NCBI GenBank assembly: GCA_001028025.1
Contig: LDAQ01000023.1
Location: 1-64,000 of the forward strand
DNA: 64,000 bases
From: Faecalicatena fissicatena
GTDB lineage: Bacteria; Bacillota; Clostridia; Lachnospirales; Lachnospiraceae
Direction: 5' to 3'
Made by a program: the position numbers and the translations under genes. Below the pieces are notes generated by a model that worked only from the letters and a program-made list of their open reading frames with translations, had not been told where the DNA came from and searched no databases. This document shows positions 34,203-43,154 of this stretch, piece after piece (positions within the stretch are counted from its first letter, which is position 1; every line of letters begins with the position of its first letter).

Positions 34203-34835
34203 ATGAATGAAAAGTTTTATTCACTTCCGGAAGAAAAGCAGCAGAGCATTATTAATGCAAGTATGGAGGTGTTTGCCAAAAATGAATATAAACGGGCATC
34301 TACAGATTTGATAGCCGCTAAGGCAGGTATCTCAAAGGGGCTTTTATTTTATTATTTTCATAATAAAAAGGAATTGTATATGTACATATATAATTACCTG
34401 GCGGAAGTGATGCAGGCACAGATTATTGATGCAAAGTTCCTTGAACTGACAGACTTCTTTGAAATATTGGAGTATTCGGCATGGAATAAAGTGAAGGCGC
34501 TGCGTAAGAATCCATTTATTATGGATTTTGCCATGAGGGCGTTTTATTCAGATAAAGAAGCTGTGTCGGTAGAAGTCAAAAGGATGAACAGTAATCTGGA
34601 GGAGTCATTGTATGAGATTTATTTTAGCAATATTGACCTGTATAAGTTCAAAGAAGGCGTGGAACCTTACCGGATATATAAAATGATGCGGTGGATGGCT
34701 GATGGCTATTCGCACGGTATCCAGATATCAGGCAGGACGTTTGTACTGGATGAGCTGGAAAAGGAATTCAATAGCTGGATAGACATGATGAGAAGGCTTG
34801 TATACAAGGAGGAATATCAGAATGAGCGTAATTGA
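34203..34835 (+). CDS. TetR/AcrR-family regulator (paralogue 2)
   Basis: 210 aa, tandem duplicate of the gene at 33429: the DNA-binding domain is nearly the same (NEYKRASTDLIAAKAGISKG) while the ligand-binding half has diverged (EYSAWNKVKALRKNPFIMDF). Its end overlaps the ABC ATPase start by 14 nt, so it is the first gene of the exporter operon and likely its direct regulator. GGGGTG precedes ATG 34203. Confidence 0.88.
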   Translation: MNEKFYSLPEEKQQSIINASMEVFAKNEYKRASTDLIAAKAGISKGLLFYYFHNKKELYMYIYNYLAEVMQAQIIDAKFLELTDFFEILEYSAWNKVKALRKNPFIMDFAMRAFYSDKEAVSVEVKRMNSNLEESLYEIYFSNIDLYKFKEGVEPYRIYKMMRWMADGYSHGIQISGRTFVLDELEKEFNSWIDMMRRLVYKEEYQNERN

Positions 34836-35718
34836 GATCAGCCATATCACAAAAGATTATGGCAAAGGGCGGGGCGTATTTGATGTCAGTTTCAATGTGA
34901 AGCAGGGGGAAGTCCTGGGATTTCTGGGACCAAACGGAGCAGGAAAAACGACAACAATCCGCCAGTTAATGGGATTTATTAAACCGGACAGCGGAAAACT
35001 GTCGATTCAGGGAATGGACTGTTTCAAAGAAGCGGATCAGATTCAGAAGTCGCTGGGATATTTACCGGGAGAGATCGCATTTATTGATTCTATGAACGGA
35101 ATGGAGTTTATTAAGTTCGTGGCTAAGATGAAGAAGATGAAAGATCTGGGGCGTGCGCAGGAACTGATGCAGATGTTTGAACTGAATGCGTCCGGAAAGC
35201 TGAAGAAGATGTCAAAAGGTATGAAGCAGAAGATCGGAATTGTGTGCGCCTTTATGGATTCCGGTTCAGAGATTCTGATTCTGGATGAACCGACTTCCGG
35301 GCTGGACCCATTGATGCAGAACCGATTTGTGGAACTGGTTTTGTCCGAGAAGAAAAAAGGGAAGACGATCCTGATGTCCTCCCATATGTTTGAAGAAGTG
35401 GAGCGAACCTGTGACCGTGCGGCAATTATCCGGGAGGGACGCCTGGTTGCGGTGGAGGAGATGGAGAAACTAAAAGAAAGCAGACAGAAGATTATAGTAG
35501 TGTCTTTTAAAGACGCATCTATGGCAGAAGCTTTTGCAGCAGAATTTCCGAAAGCGGGATACCAGGCAGGGAGTAAGATGGTGACGGCAAAGGTTGGCAG
35601 GAACCTGGACTCCTTTATTAAAAAAGCCGGTGAGTATACCATTGCAGATCTGGATGTCCGCACCCAGAGTCTGGAAGAGTTCTTCATGCATTTTTACGGA
35701 GAGGGGGCAGACAAATAA
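34822..35718 (+). CDS. ABC-2 type exporter, ATP-binding protein
   Basis: 298 aa. Walker A GPNGAGKTTT (near residue 38), signature KMSKGMKQKIG (the drug/antibiotic-exporter variant of LSGGQ), Walker B ILILDEPTSGLDP, switch His in MSSHMFEEV. A C-terminal extension after residue 220 is typical of this subgroup. AAGGAGG inside the TetR coding end fits ATG 34822; an upstream TTG frame is unlikely. Works with the permease directly downstream. Confidence 0.92.
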   Translation: MSVIEISHITKDYGKGRGVFDVSFNVKQGEVLGFLGPNGAGKTTTIRQLMGFIKPDSGKLSIQGMDCFKEADQIQKSLGYLPGEIAFIDSMNGMEFIKFVAKMKKMKDLGRAQELMQMFELNASGKLKKMSKGMKQKIGIVCAFMDSGSEILILDEPTSGLDPLMQNRFVELVLSEKKKGKTILMSSHMFEEVERTCDRAAIIREGRLVAVEEMEKLKESRQKIIVVSFKDASMAEAFAAEFPKAGYQAGSKMVTAKVGRNLDSFIKKAGEYTIADLDVRTQSLEEFFMHFYGEGADK

Positions 35719-36515
35719 TGAATGCTACACTATTAAAAAAAGAGATCAAATCTAACTGGATATTGCTTGTTATATTTTTGGGTGTGCTCAGTATGTATTC
35801 AGTAATGATTACAATGATGTTCGACCCAAAACTGGGAGACAGCCTGAAAATGATGGCGGATAGTATGCCCCAAATGTTCGCGGCCTTCGGAATGGCTGAT
35901 GTGGGAACCTCATTGCTGGAGTTTGTAACGGGGTATTTATATGGAATCCTGCTTGTGGCGTTTCCAGGGGTTTACATCATTATTCTGGCAAACAGGCTGG
36001 TTGCGAAGTATGTAGATAACGGTTCTATGGCGTATTTGCTGGCAGTGCCGGAAAAACGGCGTAAAATTGTGCTGACTCAGGGAATCTTCATGCTGCTGAC
36101 CCTGCTGGTTATGGTTGTGTATTGTACAGTACTAATTCTTACAGTTGGGGAATTACTGTTTCCGGGAGAAATGGATATAAAAGGGTTTTTGCGGGTGAAT
36201 GTGGGCCTGATGGGACTTCTGGTGTTTTTTGGAGGAGCTTGTTTCTGTGCATCCTGTTTCTGCAATGAGTCGAAAAACTCTTCTGCAATTAGTACGGGAG
36301 TTGTGGTTTATTCTGTATTAGTTCAGATGATATCACAGGTTGGAGAGAAATTCGAGAATGTGAAATATGCTACCCCGCTGACGCTGTTTAATGTAGATGG
36401 GTTGAGTGCGGGAGATGCAGAGGCCTGGGCGACTTGCGCGGTATTGTATGTTGGAGGTCTTGTGCTTATGGGGATTGGGATTATACGATTTAGTAAAAAA
36501 GATCTTCCGCTGTAA
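35718..36515 (+). CDS. ABC-2 type exporter, permease
   Basis: 265 aa, about six membrane helices, beginning with a cytoplasmic MNATLLKKEIKSNWILLVIF segment as in bacterial ABC-2 permeases. Start and preceding stop share one base (TAATG). With the ATPase it would form a homodimeric exporter of a drug, peptide or lipid under TetR control. Substrate unknown. Confidence 0.88.
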   Translation: MNATLLKKEIKSNWILLVIFLGVLSMYSVMITMMFDPKLGDSLKMMADSMPQMFAAFGMADVGTSLLEFVTGYLYGILLVAFPGVYIIILANRLVAKYVDNGSMAYLLAVPEKRRKIVLTQGIFMLLTLLVMVVYCTVLILTVGELLFPGEMDIKGFLRVNVGLMGLLVFFGGACFCASCFCNESKNSSAISTGVVVYSVLVQMISQVGEKFENVKYATPLTLFNVDGLSAGDAEAWATCAVLYVGGLVLMGIGIIRFSKKDLPL

Positions 36516-36590
36516 TATTAGAAAAAAGTATAGCTGATTTAATGTTTAGAACTTTATTTACTTTATTTAAAAATCAAATAAAATATGTTA

Positions 36591-36647
36591 TTGACAATAT
36601 CAGAATTAATGGTATACTATGATATATAAATAATGCAAACGCTTGCA
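36591..36647 (+). promoter_or_regulatory. lacI promoter with LacI/CcpA-type operator
   Basis: TTGACA (36591-36596), 16-bp spacer, TATACT (36613-36618). Just downstream TGCAAACGCTTGCA (36634-36647) fits both a LacI-family operator and the cre consensus bound by CcpA. The matching site before the esterase genes suggests one regulator acts at both. Confidence 0.75.
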
Positions 36648-36674
36648 CAACTACATTTAGAAAGGAAGAGAGAA

Positions 36675-37697
36675 ATGGGAGCTACTTTGGCAGATATAGC
36701 AAAAAGGGCAAATGTATCTACATCAACTGTATCAAGAGTAATTTCAGACCATCCTGGAATTAGTGAAGAGACTAAGAAGAAAGTACAGATAATAATGAAG
36801 GAACTCAAATATCAGCCTAATATGGCAGCCAGATCTCTCGCTAACAAATCAACAAAGACCATTGGAATTGTTTTTGCAAGCAGAACGGAAGGGGCTCTTG
36901 TTAAATCTTTTAAATATCCAAGGACAACAGATATAATAGGGGGGTTAAGCATTACTGCTTATAAGAATAATTATAATCTCCTGTTATCTAGTCTTAACCG
37001 TATGGAGAACGATGATGCAAAGATTCGTGAACTTGCAATGGGCGGAATCACAGATGGTATTGTGTATTATTTTTCAAGAGTAAATGATCCTATTATTGAA
37101 CTTCTTAAGAAATGTGGAACACCTTTTGTCGTTATTGGAAGGCCCTTAACTGATGCAGACATGATAAACTGGGTTGATACCGACAATTTTGATTCGGCAT
37201 ATAAGCTTACAGAGATGATGATTAAGGCTGGAAGAAAGAAAATCGCTTTTGCCGGGGCATCACCCAATTTTTCAATATCAATTGATAAAGTTGAAGGCTA
37301 CAAAAAGGCACTTATAGATAATGGATATCCTGTTAATGAGAATCTTATAATTCCTGGCAGGTTCATTACTGAGAATGGTTATGAGCTCATGAAAAAAATA
37401 ATAGGAAGCGGAATTGTACCCGATGCAATAATTGCACAGGACGATATTCTTGCATTTGGAATGATGAACTGCATGAACGAAAGAGGCTACAGAATACCAG
37501 AAGATATTTCAGTTGCAAGTTTTGATAATATTCCCACATCAGAGTTTTCAACACCAGCACTTACAACAGTAGATACAAATGCATATACACAGGGTGTTAA
37601 GGCATGTGAAATGCTGCTGTCAAAGATAAAAGATGAGAAAATGGACTTTACAAATATTATTGTTCCATCAGAAATAAAAAAAAGAAATTCGATATAA
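36675..37697 (+). CDS. LacI-family transcriptional regulator
   Basis: 340 aa. N-terminal helix-turn-helix and hinge (TLADIAKRANVSTSTVSRVI, then YQPNMAARSLANKSTKTIGI), followed by a periplasmic-binding-protein-like effector domain. GGAAGAGAG fits ATG 36675; the frame extends up to 36633 but overlaps the operator. It precedes the esterase/ABC operon in the same orientation, with operators before itself and at 37719, so it is the probable local repressor responding to a sugar. Confidence 0.92.
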   Translation: MGATLADIAKRANVSTSTVSRVISDHPGISEETKKKVQIIMKELKYQPNMAARSLANKSTKTIGIVFASRTEGALVKSFKYPRTTDIIGGLSITAYKNNYNLLLSSLNRMENDDAKIRELAMGGITDGIVYYFSRVNDPIIELLKKCGTPFVVIGRPLTDADMINWVDTDNFDSAYKLTEMMIKAGRKKIAFAGASPNFSISIDKVEGYKKALIDNGYPVNENLIIPGRFITENGYELMKKIIGSGIVPDAIIAQDDILAFGMMNCMNERGYRIPEDISVASFDNIPTSEFSTPALTTVDTNAYTQGVKACEMLLSKIKDEKMDFTNIIVPSEIKKRNSI

Positions 37698-37718
37698 CGA
37701 ATTTTTTTTACAATCAAA

Positions 37719-37732
37719 TGCAAGCGCTTGCA
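37719..37732 (+). promoter_or_regulatory. Perfect palindromic LacI/cre operator before the esterase operon
   Basis: TGCAAGCGCTTGCA, a 14-bp perfect palindrome 22 nt ahead of ATG 37755. It differs by one base from the lacI-promoter site. No strong promoter is visible between the lacI stop and this gene, so it may act as a roadblock or control read-through. Confidence 0.72.
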
Positions 37733-37754
37733 CAAAAGAGAGAGGGAAATGTAA

Positions 37755-39113
37755 ATGATTTACAGTTCAAGGGTTGAAACATTTTTACAATTTCACAGTG
37801 AAATACTTAATAATTCGCGCGATATATATATCTACCTGCCTGAAGGCTATGACCGGGATGTACATGCAAGATATCCTGTTGTATATATGCACGACGGAGG
37901 AAGCGTTTTTAACATAGCTGATAATTCTATATCAGGTTATTCATGGAGAGCGGAAAAAACAGCAGATGAATTGATTTCTTCAAAACAGATATGCCCGGTG
38001 ATTATGGTAGGAATAAGTAATACGTGTTCCAGAGCCAGTGAATACATACACAGATCCAGCATTAACAGAATAGTGCATAATAGTTCGTTTGGAGATTATA
38101 CTCTTAATGCTGAAGCCTGTGGAAACAAATATGAAGCCTTCATTATAAAGGAACTTAAGACATATATAGATTCAACCTACAGAACACTTCCGGATGCTTC
38201 GAATACAGCAATGATAGGTTCTTCAATGGGGGGGCTTGTTACATATAATATAGGACTTCATAATGCTGATATTTTTGGAAAGCTGGGGGTTATGTCACCG
38301 GCATTTTTCTGGGATGATATGGAATATCTTATTCCTGAAAAAAAGACTGACCAGAAAATCTGGATGGATGTAGGAGAAGGCGAGCCAGATTATGTTATTA
38401 GAAGCCAGGAGGTGGCAAAGAAATTATATAGAGCAGGTTTTGAACCAGAGAGAAATTTTTTATATTATAAAGAACCAATGGGAATTCATACGGAAAAGGA
38501 CTGGGGACGAAGACTTTATATGCCGCTTGTTTATTTCTTCGGTAATATTGGAAAACCGGTATCGATGACACTTGAAGGAATAAGTAAAATAGCTGTTGAG
38601 TGTAAGGATTTGTCCATAAATCCCGTAATAATTTATGAAAGCAATATAAAGGCAAGCATTATAAAAGCTGAATACGAGATAAAAGAGAAAGATATTTTAG
38701 ATGTTTCTGAAGATGGTAAAATAACCCCCTTGCATGATGGAATTGCAAAAATAAAATGTAGATACAAAAGCCTTACAGCGGCAAAAATAATTGAAGTAAA
38801 TAAAAATAACCATAAAACAGTAAGGATAAATATAATTGTCAACACCCCTGAAAATACACCACTTGAAGATGACATATATTTTGGGAGCTTTACAACAATG
38901 CCTTTTAAGCTGGTGAGAACATCAATGAATACATTTACCGGAGTTATTGAATGCAAAAGAGGAAGTATAATAAGCTACCGGATACGACGTAGGGAAAATG
39001 GTTTTATGGAAGGGGATAAGACTGCTGAAGCAGCAGATGTAAGACAGATAGTTGCGGACAGTGATAAAACTGTTAATAACAATGTAAAAAACTGGAAGGA
39101 CACAGCCATATGA
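37755..39113 (+). CDS. Cytoplasmic alpha/beta-hydrolase esterase with C-terminal beta domains
   Basis: 452 aa. Putative-esterase (IroE/Fes/feruloyl-esterase-like) domain at 1-270: DIYIYLPEGYDRD, VVYMHDGGSVF, nucleophile in IGSSMGGLVTY (near residue 156), catalytic His in GIHTEKDWG (near 243). The C-terminal 170 residues look like two beta-sandwiches, the last starting VRINIIVNTPENTP, which resembles starch-binding CBM20-type modules. No signal peptide, so it acts inside the cell. First gene of the operon that ends with maltodextrin permeases; overlaps the next gene by 4 nt. Likely removes acyl groups from an imported saccharide; siderophore-ester hydrolysis is the alternative. Confidence 0.75.
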   Translation: MIYSSRVETFLQFHSEILNNSRDIYIYLPEGYDRDVHARYPVVYMHDGGSVFNIADNSISGYSWRAEKTADELISSKQICPVIMVGISNTCSRASEYIHRSSINRIVHNSSFGDYTLNAEACGNKYEAFIIKELKTYIDSTYRTLPDASNTAMIGSSMGGLVTYNIGLHNADIFGKLGVMSPAFFWDDMEYLIPEKKTDQKIWMDVGEGEPDYVIRSQEVAKKLYRAGFEPERNFLYYKEPMGIHTEKDWGRRLYMPLVYFFGNIGKPVSMTLEGISKIAVECKDLSINPVIIYESNIKASIIKAEYEIKEKDILDVSEDGKITPLHDGIAKIKCRYKSLTAAKIIEVNKNNHKTVRINIIVNTPENTPLEDDIYFGSFTTMPFKLVRTSMNTFTGVIECKRGSIISYRIRRRENGFMEGDKTAEAADVRQIVADSDKTVNNNVKNWKDTAI

Positions 39114-41758
39114 TAATTATGAAAGAACTATATTCACCTGAACTTAATAATTCGAGGAACATAAGGGTATATCTTCCTGGTACATATAATGAGGGTAATG
39201 ATAGAAGGTATCCTGTTCTATATATGCACGATGGGCAGAATATATTTTCGGATTCAAATCATTTGTTTGGTACAGCATGGAATGTGGATACAGCAGCGGA
39301 ACAGCTTGTAAAAAATGGACTTATACCTGAAATAATAATAGTTGGTGTTGATAATAATTCAGATAGAAGTAATGAATACTGCCATGTGGCACCTGAAATG
39401 TATGATGCTGGAAGAATGGGGCTTTTAGATTATGATAATAAAAAGAATCCGAAAGGGAAAGAATATGAACATTTTTTAATTAATATTGTAAAAGAATATG
39501 TAGACAGTAATTACAAAACGCTTACTGATAGGGATAATACAGCACTTATGGGTTCATCCCTTGGCGGACTTGTAACATATTTCATTGGAATGCGCCACCC
39601 GGAAGTGTTTGGAAAACTTGGAATTGTGTCACCAGCATTTCACTGGCTTGACTTCAGCAGTCTTTTAAAAGCACCAGAATGTTCTATGAAAATATGGATT
39701 GATGCAGGAGTTGGCGAAGGACATTATATCGAAAACTCCAGAAAAGTAGTAACTAACCTGATGAATCAGGGACTTAGACCGAAAGAAAACATTGCATATT
39801 ATTTAGTTCCTGATGCAATGCACAATGAAAAGTGCTGGGCTGAAAGAATACATATGCCTATTTTATACCTTTTTGGCGATATTGGAGAGCCTGTATCATG
39901 TGAAATGGCGGGCAGGAAAACCTTTGGAATTGACGGAATGAGTGCTAAGCAGATTAATCCAATTGCACACTTTAATAATAATTTTTCGATGACTGTCCTT
40001 AATGCAGATTATGAAACAGAAAATAGCGGAGTAATGCAACTGGACAGATGTGGTAAAGTCACAACTATTAGCGAAGGTAAAACGAAAGTAGCAATGCGAT
40101 ATATGAACTGCACAGCAGAAGCTGATTTTAATGTGATTTCTCAATTATCTGAAATGGTACATATAAAAGTGAAAGCAATAGCAGAGTACACAAGTGAGAA
40201 CCTATATATGTATTATAGAGGACAGCATGAAATGAAAAGGGAAAATGATGGAAGCTATACATTTGAACTTATTGCTCCAAGAGACTGGGGAATTCCTTTT
40301 TCCATATCAAAAGGCGAAAATTATATATCTGAAGCGGATCCTGTAACTGGTAAATATATGAATCATATGGTATATGCTGAAGAGGATATGGAAGTTAAGG
40401 TACATATTAAGGCATGGACGTCAAATATTGTTTCGATTCCCAAATTTCATGCAGCCAGGCTTAATAATGATAGGGATATATTTGTGGCGCTTCCTGAAGG
40501 ATATGACAGGGACAAAAACCAAAGATACCCTGTTTTGTATACACAGGATGGGCAGAATGTCTTTTTCAGCGGTATTTCCTCTTCAGGCACATCATGGATG
40601 ATTAATAATGAAGCTGAAAGACTTGCTGAAGAAAATAAAATTTCAAAAATAATAATAGTAGCAATTCCATTTATGAACAGGTCAATAGAGTACAGTTATT
40701 ACACATGGAAGGATAAAAAGGTAAGCTGGGAAAATGTAGAGGGCTTTAACTATTCAATAGAAGGGCGTGGTGAAGAATACGCAGACTTTGTAATTAATGA
40801 AGTTAAGCCATACATTGACTTGCATTTCAGAACACTAAAAGACAGCTGCAATACCGCGCTTATGGGTTCATCAGATGGAGCATTTATTACATTTAATATG
40901 GGAATAAGACATCCGGAAGTGTTCGGTAAACTAGCAGTAATGTCTCCGGCTTTCTTTGGAATGGATCTGGAATTTCTGAAAAAAACAGAAATAAGAAATG
41001 AACTGATTTTTATGGACGTTGGAGAAAAAGAAATGTGTCTTAATAGTGATGCTTTAAATATGGCACTGCTCCTGATTGAAAAAGGAAGAATAGATGGGAA
41101 AGATTTGTTTTTCCACTATGTTCCAAATGGCGAACATAACGAAGCTGACTGGGCTATAAGAGTAAAAAATCCACTCATCTGTTTCTTTGGAAAAACAGGA
41201 TATCCACTTACAGCTGAATTATCCGGCAGAAGAGTCCTTGGACCTGAAGAAAAGGAGGTATATGTTAATCCGATACTTACATATAATACAAGTTTTCAGA
41301 GAACAGTTTTATATGGCGAATATATAGTCGATGATGAAACGGTATTAACTGTAGAAAAGTCAGGCAGAGTGAATATTTATAGAGAAGGTAAAACTAAGCT
41401 GATATTTACAGCTGAAGGGGTTACAGCGGAGGCTGATTACAAGATAGATGAAGCTCTTTCTCCAACTGTAAACATTAATTTTACCGTAAAAGTTCCCGAG
41501 AATACATCAGAAGAAGCGATGATTGCTATAGACAGTTATACGCCTGCAAATTACAGGCTTGAACGAAATGCGAATGGTCTTTATACAGGAAGCGCCATTT
41601 TAAAACGTGGTGTAATTATAAATTATAAAGTAAAAATGTTTTCTGATTTTCAGCTTAAGACAGAGACATTTAAGAATCATATAAAAATGCCATATCGTCA
41701 ATTAAGTGCTGACGCAGATATGGAAATAATCTGTAACGTAGAAGGCTGGTCAGATTAA
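39110..41758 (+). CDS. Tandem double esterase (two alpha/beta-hydrolase units with beta modules)
   Basis: 882 aa, essentially two copies of the preceding protein fused. Unit 1 (1-435): RNIRVYLPGTYN, nucleophile MGSSLGGLVTY (near 148), His DAMHNEKCW (near 237). Unit 2 (about 440-882): RDIFVALPEGYDRD, nucleophile MGSSDGAFITF (near 585), His NGEHNEADW (near 675). Each unit ends with Ig-like and CBM20-like beta domains (last one VNINFTVKVPENTS). No signal peptide. Four-base overlap with the upstream gene indicates coupling; ATG 39119 is an alternative start. The oxyanion context GSSDGA in unit 2 differs, hinting at divergent specificity. Confidence 0.75.
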   Translation: MIIMKELYSPELNNSRNIRVYLPGTYNEGNDRRYPVLYMHDGQNIFSDSNHLFGTAWNVDTAAEQLVKNGLIPEIIIVGVDNNSDRSNEYCHVAPEMYDAGRMGLLDYDNKKNPKGKEYEHFLINIVKEYVDSNYKTLTDRDNTALMGSSLGGLVTYFIGMRHPEVFGKLGIVSPAFHWLDFSSLLKAPECSMKIWIDAGVGEGHYIENSRKVVTNLMNQGLRPKENIAYYLVPDAMHNEKCWAERIHMPILYLFGDIGEPVSCEMAGRKTFGIDGMSAKQINPIAHFNNNFSMTVLNADYETENSGVMQLDRCGKVTTISEGKTKVAMRYMNCTAEADFNVISQLSEMVHIKVKAIAEYTSENLYMYYRGQHEMKRENDGSYTFELIAPRDWGIPFSISKGENYISEADPVTGKYMNHMVYAEEDMEVKVHIKAWTSNIVSIPKFHAARLNNDRDIFVALPEGYDRDKNQRYPVLYTQDGQNVFFSGISSSGTSWMINNEAERLAEENKISKIIIVAIPFMNRSIEYSYYTWKDKKVSWENVEGFNYSIEGRGEEYADFVINEVKPYIDLHFRTLKDSCNTALMGSSDGAFITFNMGIRHPEVFGKLAVMSPAFFGMDLEFLKKTEIRNELIFMDVGEKEMCLNSDALNMALLLIEKGRIDGKDLFFHYVPNGEHNEADWAIRVKNPLICFFGKTGYPLTAELSGRRVLGPEEKEVYVNPILTYNTSFQRTVLYGEYIVDDETVLTVEKSGRVNIYREGKTKLIFTAEGVTAEADYKIDEALSPTVNINFTVKVPENTSEEAMIAIDSYTPANYRLERNANGLYTGSAILKRGVIINYKVKMFSDFQLKTETFKNHIKMPYRQLSADADMEIICNVEGWSD

Positions 41759-41773
41759 TCGGAAGGCATCCAG

Positions 41774-43153
41774 ATGAATGAAAAAGAGTTAATTAGAAAG
41801 AAAGTTTTAAAACTTGCTGTTCCGATTATTCTTGAACAGGTGGCAACAATATTGCTGGGAATAATCAATACTATAATGGTTGGACGGCTTGGAAAAGAAT
41901 CAGTTGCGGCAGTAGGAAATGTTGATATGCTGAGCAGATGCGTATTTCCGTTGTTCGCTGGAATTGCAACAGGAGTAACAATACTGATTGCACATGCAGT
42001 TGGACAGAAACAAAATGAAGAAGCCTGTGACATTTCAAAACAGGGACTTTACGCAGGAACTATACTGTCAGTTGTTTTAATGATTATATTAATTTTTGCA
42101 AGAAACTATATATTGGATCTTCTATTTGGCAAAGCAGAAGAATCGGTTATGGTACTTGCAAGAAAATACTTTAGAATTACTATATTTTCTTATCCGTTTA
42201 TGTTTATCTATTACCTCATAAACGGGGTATTGAGAGGAAGCGGTGAAACAAAAACGCCTCTTAAAGTAACCGTCATAATGAATATAGTAAATGTTGTTTT
42301 TGGTTATCTGATGATATACGGAATACATATAAAAATTGCAGGAAATAGCATAGGACTTGATGGTCTGGGCGTTATTGGAGCTGCAATTGGGATAACTGCA
42401 GCAAGAGCCTGTGGCGCAATACTTGACATCATAATAATTATCAGAGGAAAACACATGATACATATAGCAGAATGGTATAGGTGGAAATATAAACCAGAGG
42501 TTTTTTCGAAAATAATACGTATAGGTGTTCCTTATGGGATGGAACAGTTTGCAATGCAAACCGGAAAGCTGGTTCTTCAGGTACTAATTACAAGTATGGG
42601 AACTGTGGCAATAGCAGCAAATACAATAGGAATGTCAATAATGTCACTTTGTATAACTCTTGGCTATGGATTCAATCTGGCAGCCGTTACTCTTACCGGT
42701 CAGGCTATAGGTGCAGGTAAACCGGAAGACGCTGACAGATCAACAAAAGAGATTTTGAAACTTAATATAATAACGCTTTCTGTAATAAGTGCTTTGATAA
42801 TTATTTTTGTTCCACAGATATGCAGTATATATACAACAGACACGGATGTAATTAACTGTGGAGTATCAATAATAAGAATTTATGCATTCTCACAGCCGTT
42901 CCTTGCAATCGTTCAGGTGCTTGGCGGCTCGTTAAGAGGCGCAGGAGACACAAAGTACCCGATGGTAACCACATTTTTAGGGGTATGGTGCTTAAGACTT
43001 TTATTTGGTTTCATACTTGGAAAATTATTCAATATGGGAATTAACGGAGTATGGACTGCAATGACGATTGATCTTGTAATAAGATCAATCGCATATACAA
43101 TCAGATATAGAAGAGGAAATTGGAAAAAACTTTGGATAAAGGAGCAGTACTGA
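41774..43153 (+). CDS. MATE-family efflux transporter within the sugar operon
   Basis: 459 aa, 12 predicted membrane segments; LAVPIILEQVATILLGIINT, MVGRLGKESVAAVGN and the second-half repeat GYGFNLAAVTLTGQAIGAG are typical. GGAAGG precedes ATG 41774. Being inside a saccharide-uptake operon is unusual: it may export an acid, phenolic or aglycone released by the esterases. It is not closely similar to the MATE protein at 21843. Confidence 0.88.
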   Translation: MNEKELIRKKVLKLAVPIILEQVATILLGIINTIMVGRLGKESVAAVGNVDMLSRCVFPLFAGIATGVTILIAHAVGQKQNEEACDISKQGLYAGTILSVVLMIILIFARNYILDLLFGKAEESVMVLARKYFRITIFSYPFMFIYYLINGVLRGSGETKTPLKVTVIMNIVNVVFGYLMIYGIHIKIAGNSIGLDGLGVIGAAIGITAARACGAILDIIIIIRGKHMIHIAEWYRWKYKPEVFSKIIRIGVPYGMEQFAMQTGKLVLQVLITSMGTVAIAANTIGMSIMSLCITLGYGFNLAAVTLTGQAIGAGKPEDADRSTKEILKLNIITLSVISALIIIFVPQICSIYTTDTDVINCGVSIIRIYAFSQPFLAIVQVLGGSLRGAGDTKYPMVTTFLGVWCLRLLFGFILGKLFNMGINGVWTAMTIDLVIRSIAYTIRYRRGNWKKLWIKEQY

Positions 43154-43154
43154 T

